Source of the DNA: Candidatus Competibacteraceae bacterium
GTDB taxonomy: Bacteria; Pseudomonadota; Gammaproteobacteria; Competibacterales; Competibacteraceae
Direction of reading: 5' to 3'
Assembly (NCBI GenBank): GCA_003989085.1
Contig: RXIV01000002.1
Coordinates: 248,001-312,000 of the forward strand
DNA: 64,000 nucleotides
Below, piece after piece: positions 62,151 to 64,000 of the stretch. A program made the position numbers and the translations under genes. Each line of letters opens with the position of its first letter. The stretch's first letter is position 1. A model generated the notes under the pieces. The model was not told where the DNA came from. It ran no database searches and saw nothing but the letters and a program-made list of their open reading frames with translations.

Positions 62151-63241
62151 TGGAACGGCTCTATACCATCGCGGCGGCGCCGTTTGAAGCCGCTTGCCGG
62201 GTTGACATTCTGCCCCCTGGGCACCGCTCGCGCCGCCTGCACGGCCACAGCTTTCTGTCCAGAATCCGGGCTGAGTTGCCAGAGGGCTGGGGTCCGTTTC
62301 CGGGCGGAGAGACCGACGATTTGGCGGAACGGTTGCGCGAGGCGGTTGCGCCGCTCGACTACACGCTGCTCAACGAGCATCTGCCGGTTCCCACTGACGA
62401 AAATCTGGCTCGTTGGCTGCGGGCGCGACTGGCTCTGCCGGGGATCACGACGGTTGGTATTCAAAGCAGCCGCGATCAAGGCGTTGATCTGGACGGGCGT
62501 GACCATGCCCATCTCTGGCGGCGGTTCCGTTTTGAGGCGGCCCACCAGTTGCCAAAGGTTCCGCCCGGCCATCCTTGCGGGCAAATGCATGGCCACGGCT
62601 TCGAGGTTATTGTCCACGCTCACCAGCCGCTGCTCGGGCAGGATATGGGGATGGATTATGGGCAGTTGGATCAGTGCTGGACGCCGCTGGGCGCAGCATT
62701 GGATCGGGCCTGCCTGAATGACCTGCCGGGCCTTGATAACCCGACCAGTGAGCGGTTAGCCGCTTGGTTGTGGGCGCGACTGCAACCCCAGTTGCCGGCA
62801 TTGTCCTGGATCACGGTTTACGAAACCGCGACCGCTGGCTGCCATTATGACGGGCGGCATTATCGGATCTGGAAGGAGCGGCGCTTTGAAAGCGCCTTGC
62901 GGCTGAATCGAGCGCCATTGGGCGATCCGCGCCGCCGCCTGCATGGTCACAGTTACCAGATTCGCCTGCACCTGACCGCACCACTGGATGAAGTCATGGG
63001 TTGGACAGTGGATTATGGCGAGGTCAAGGCCTTGTTTGATTCAGCTTATCGGCAACTCGATCACCATCGCCTGGATCAACTGGCGGGGCTGGATGACGCC
63101 GATCCAGCCAGCCTGTTGCACTGGATTAAGGCTGCCCTGGCGGAGCGGCTACCGCCATTGGACCGGATCGATCTGGAGCAGACCCCTGGTTGCGGCGCGA
63201 CGCTGTGTTGGGGCGAGGCAGAGCCCGCGTTGCCGGGGTGA
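62147..63241 (+). CDS. queD: 6-carboxytetrahydropterin synthase, three fused T-fold units (QueD)
   Basis: QueD makes 6-carboxy-tetrahydropterin from dihydroneopterin triphosphate. This 364-residue protein is three QueD-like units in one chain, against about 120 residues for the ordinary enzyme. Unit 1 (about 5-120) keeps only HGH (32/34); its first His is Cys17 and its Cys is Ser28. Unit 2 (about 127-240) has the full zinc set H133/H148/H150, the catalytic C144 and E226, but LDRAC replaces the usual LDHH. Unit 3 (about 245-360) has lost His (L251) and Cys (R262), yet keeps LDHHRL (D305, H306, H307) and E344. The start overlaps queC by 4 bp. Confidence 0.88.
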   Translation: MMERLYTIAAAPFEAACRVDILPPGHRSRRLHGHSFLSRIRAELPEGWGPFPGGETDDLAERLREAVAPLDYTLLNEHLPVPTDENLARWLRARLALPGITTVGIQSSRDQGVDLDGRDHAHLWRRFRFEAAHQLPKVPPGHPCGQMHGHGFEVIVHAHQPLLGQDMGMDYGQLDQCWTPLGAALDRACLNDLPGLDNPTSERLAAWLWARLQPQLPALSWITVYETATAGCHYDGRHYRIWKERRFESALRLNRAPLGDPRRRLHGHSYQIRLHLTAPLDEVMGWTVDYGEVKALFDSAYRQLDHHRLDQLAGLDDADPASLLHWIKAALAERLPPLDRIDLEQTPGCGATLCWGEAEPALPG

Positions 63242-63313
63242 GCTGGCGACAGGCGAGGAAATGTCCACGGAAGACATGGGAAAACACGGAAATTCTTCAG
63301 GTGAGCATTCGCC

Positions 63314-63961
63314 ATGACCTATGCAGTCAAGGAAATTTTCTACACGCTGCAAGGCGAAGGTGCCCGCACCGGACGTCCGGCGGTATTTTGCCGGTTTGCC
63401 GGCTGTAATCTGTGGAGCGGGCGGGCAGCGGATCGGACAGCAGCCATCTGCCGGTTCTGCGACACCGATTTTGTGGGAACCAATGGGACGGGCGGCGGCA
63501 AGTTTGCCGATGCCAAACCTCTGGCGGCAGCGATTGCCGCTCAGTGGCCGATCAGCCATCTCCGCAAAGCAAAGCCTTATGTCGTTTGCACTGGCGGCGA
63601 ACCGCTGCTGCAACTGGATGAATCGCTGATCGTCGCCTTGCATCAGCGCGGTTTTGAAGTCGCGGTGGAAACCAACGGAACCTTGCCCGCGCCGCCCGGA
63701 CTGGATTGGCTTTGCGTCAGCCCCAAGGCGAATGCATCCTTGCAACTGACTCAAGGCGATGAGCTGAAACTGGTTTATCCGCAGTCTGAACAGGACGCAC
63801 AGCCAGAGCAGTTTGTGGATCTGGCGTTCCGGGAGTTCTTTCTACAGCCGCTGGCTGGCCCCGATCAAGCAGCCAACACTCAGGCTGCCGTGGCGTATTG
63901 TCTGGCTCATCCACAGTGGCGGTTGAGCCTGCAAACCCACAAACTGCTGGGCATTGCTTAG
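63314..63961 (+). CDS. queE: 7-carboxy-7-deazaguanine synthase (radical SAM)
   Basis: Ring-contracts carboxy-tetrahydropterin to 7-carboxy-7-deazaguanine, the step after QueD. The 215-residue enzyme has the unusual cluster-binding form of the Burkholderia/gammaproteobacterial type: FAGCNLWSG near 28-36, followed by a spacer and CRFCDTDFVG near 46-55, instead of plain CxxxCxxC. The GGE motif (CTGGEPLLQ) is near 92, ETNG near 118 and SPKAN near 135. It is 72 bp after queD with AGGTGAG upstream, completing the preQ0 pathway apart from folE. Confidence 0.96.
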   Translation: MTYAVKEIFYTLQGEGARTGRPAVFCRFAGCNLWSGRAADRTAAICRFCDTDFVGTNGTGGGKFADAKPLAAAIAAQWPISHLRKAKPYVVCTGGEPLLQLDESLIVALHQRGFEVAVETNGTLPAPPGLDWLCVSPKANASLQLTQGDELKLVYPQSEQDAQPEQFVDLAFREFFLQPLAGPDQAANTQAAVAYCLAHPQWRLSLQTHKLLGIA

Positions 63962-64000
63962 GTCAGGGCCAAGAGACTGATCCACGGCTAGTGCGGAATG

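Overview
The window reads as chromosomal DNA of a GC-rich gammaproteobacterium, centred on the replication origin. Support: the dnaA-dnaN-recF-gyrB / rpmH-rnpA-yidD-yidC-mnmE locus, an lptD-surA-rsmA cluster, a gammaproteobacterial-type queE and a short queF. The glgX-treZ-treY set, the H+-pumping pyrophosphatase and the general gene content suggest something close to the glycogen-accumulating Competibacteraceae. That placement is an inference and was not tested by a search.

Layout. 1-6.1 kb: the start of an AmgK-like sugar kinase (minus strand), then lptD, surA, rsmA and a MarC-family gene; a decayed TnpB-type element lies between lptD and surA, and two parS-like sites flank and enter this block. 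6.1-10.3 kb: valS, carrying an in-frame palindromic repeat, and a DUF2333 gene whose 3' end is tandemly duplicated. 10.3-17.3 kb: glgX-treZ-treY, which together turn glycogen into trehalose. 17.3-22.3 kb: a YdjM-like membrane protein, then moaC, hppA and ppa on the minus strand (two routes of pyrophosphate removal), then adk. 22.3-30.5 kb, minus strand: a large MscK-like channel, pgm, a DUF2126 protein and comF. 30.5-34 kb: a small membrane protein, the frameshifted remnant of a B12-binding protein coupled to a GGDEF protein with a damaged active site, and a polytopic membrane protein.

34-45 kb is the origin. gyrB, recF, dnaN and dnaA are on the minus strand, with oriC (12 perfect DnaA boxes, five in one orientation facing five in the other, plus two distal ones) between dnaN and dnaA. 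rpmH, rnpA, yidD, yidC and mnmE leave in the other direction. 45-52.4 kb: a cytochrome b561-like gene facing a cytochrome c' gene across a strong bidirectional terminator, a TerC protein, the nucleotide-sugar operon ugd-manC-manB-type (UDP-glucuronate and GDP-mannose for exopolysaccharide), and a BtuF-like protein preceded by a possible 23-residue ORF.

52.4-64 kb: an RlmC/TrmA-like RNA methyltransferase, a small zinc-ribbon protein, an EAL-like/HDOD protein, an EamA transporter, an aldehyde dehydrogenase with its DUF779 partner, a methyltransferase-like gene, tRNA-Leu(CAA), an orphan papain-like (C70-type) peptidase beside a TnpB 3' fragment, a small anchored protein, and the queuosine-precursor operon queF-queC-queD-queE. 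The most unusual gene is this queD: three T-fold units in one chain, in which the zinc/cysteine half of the active site sits in the middle unit and the Asp-His half sits in the last one. No CRISPR array, prophage or intact insertion sequence was seen.
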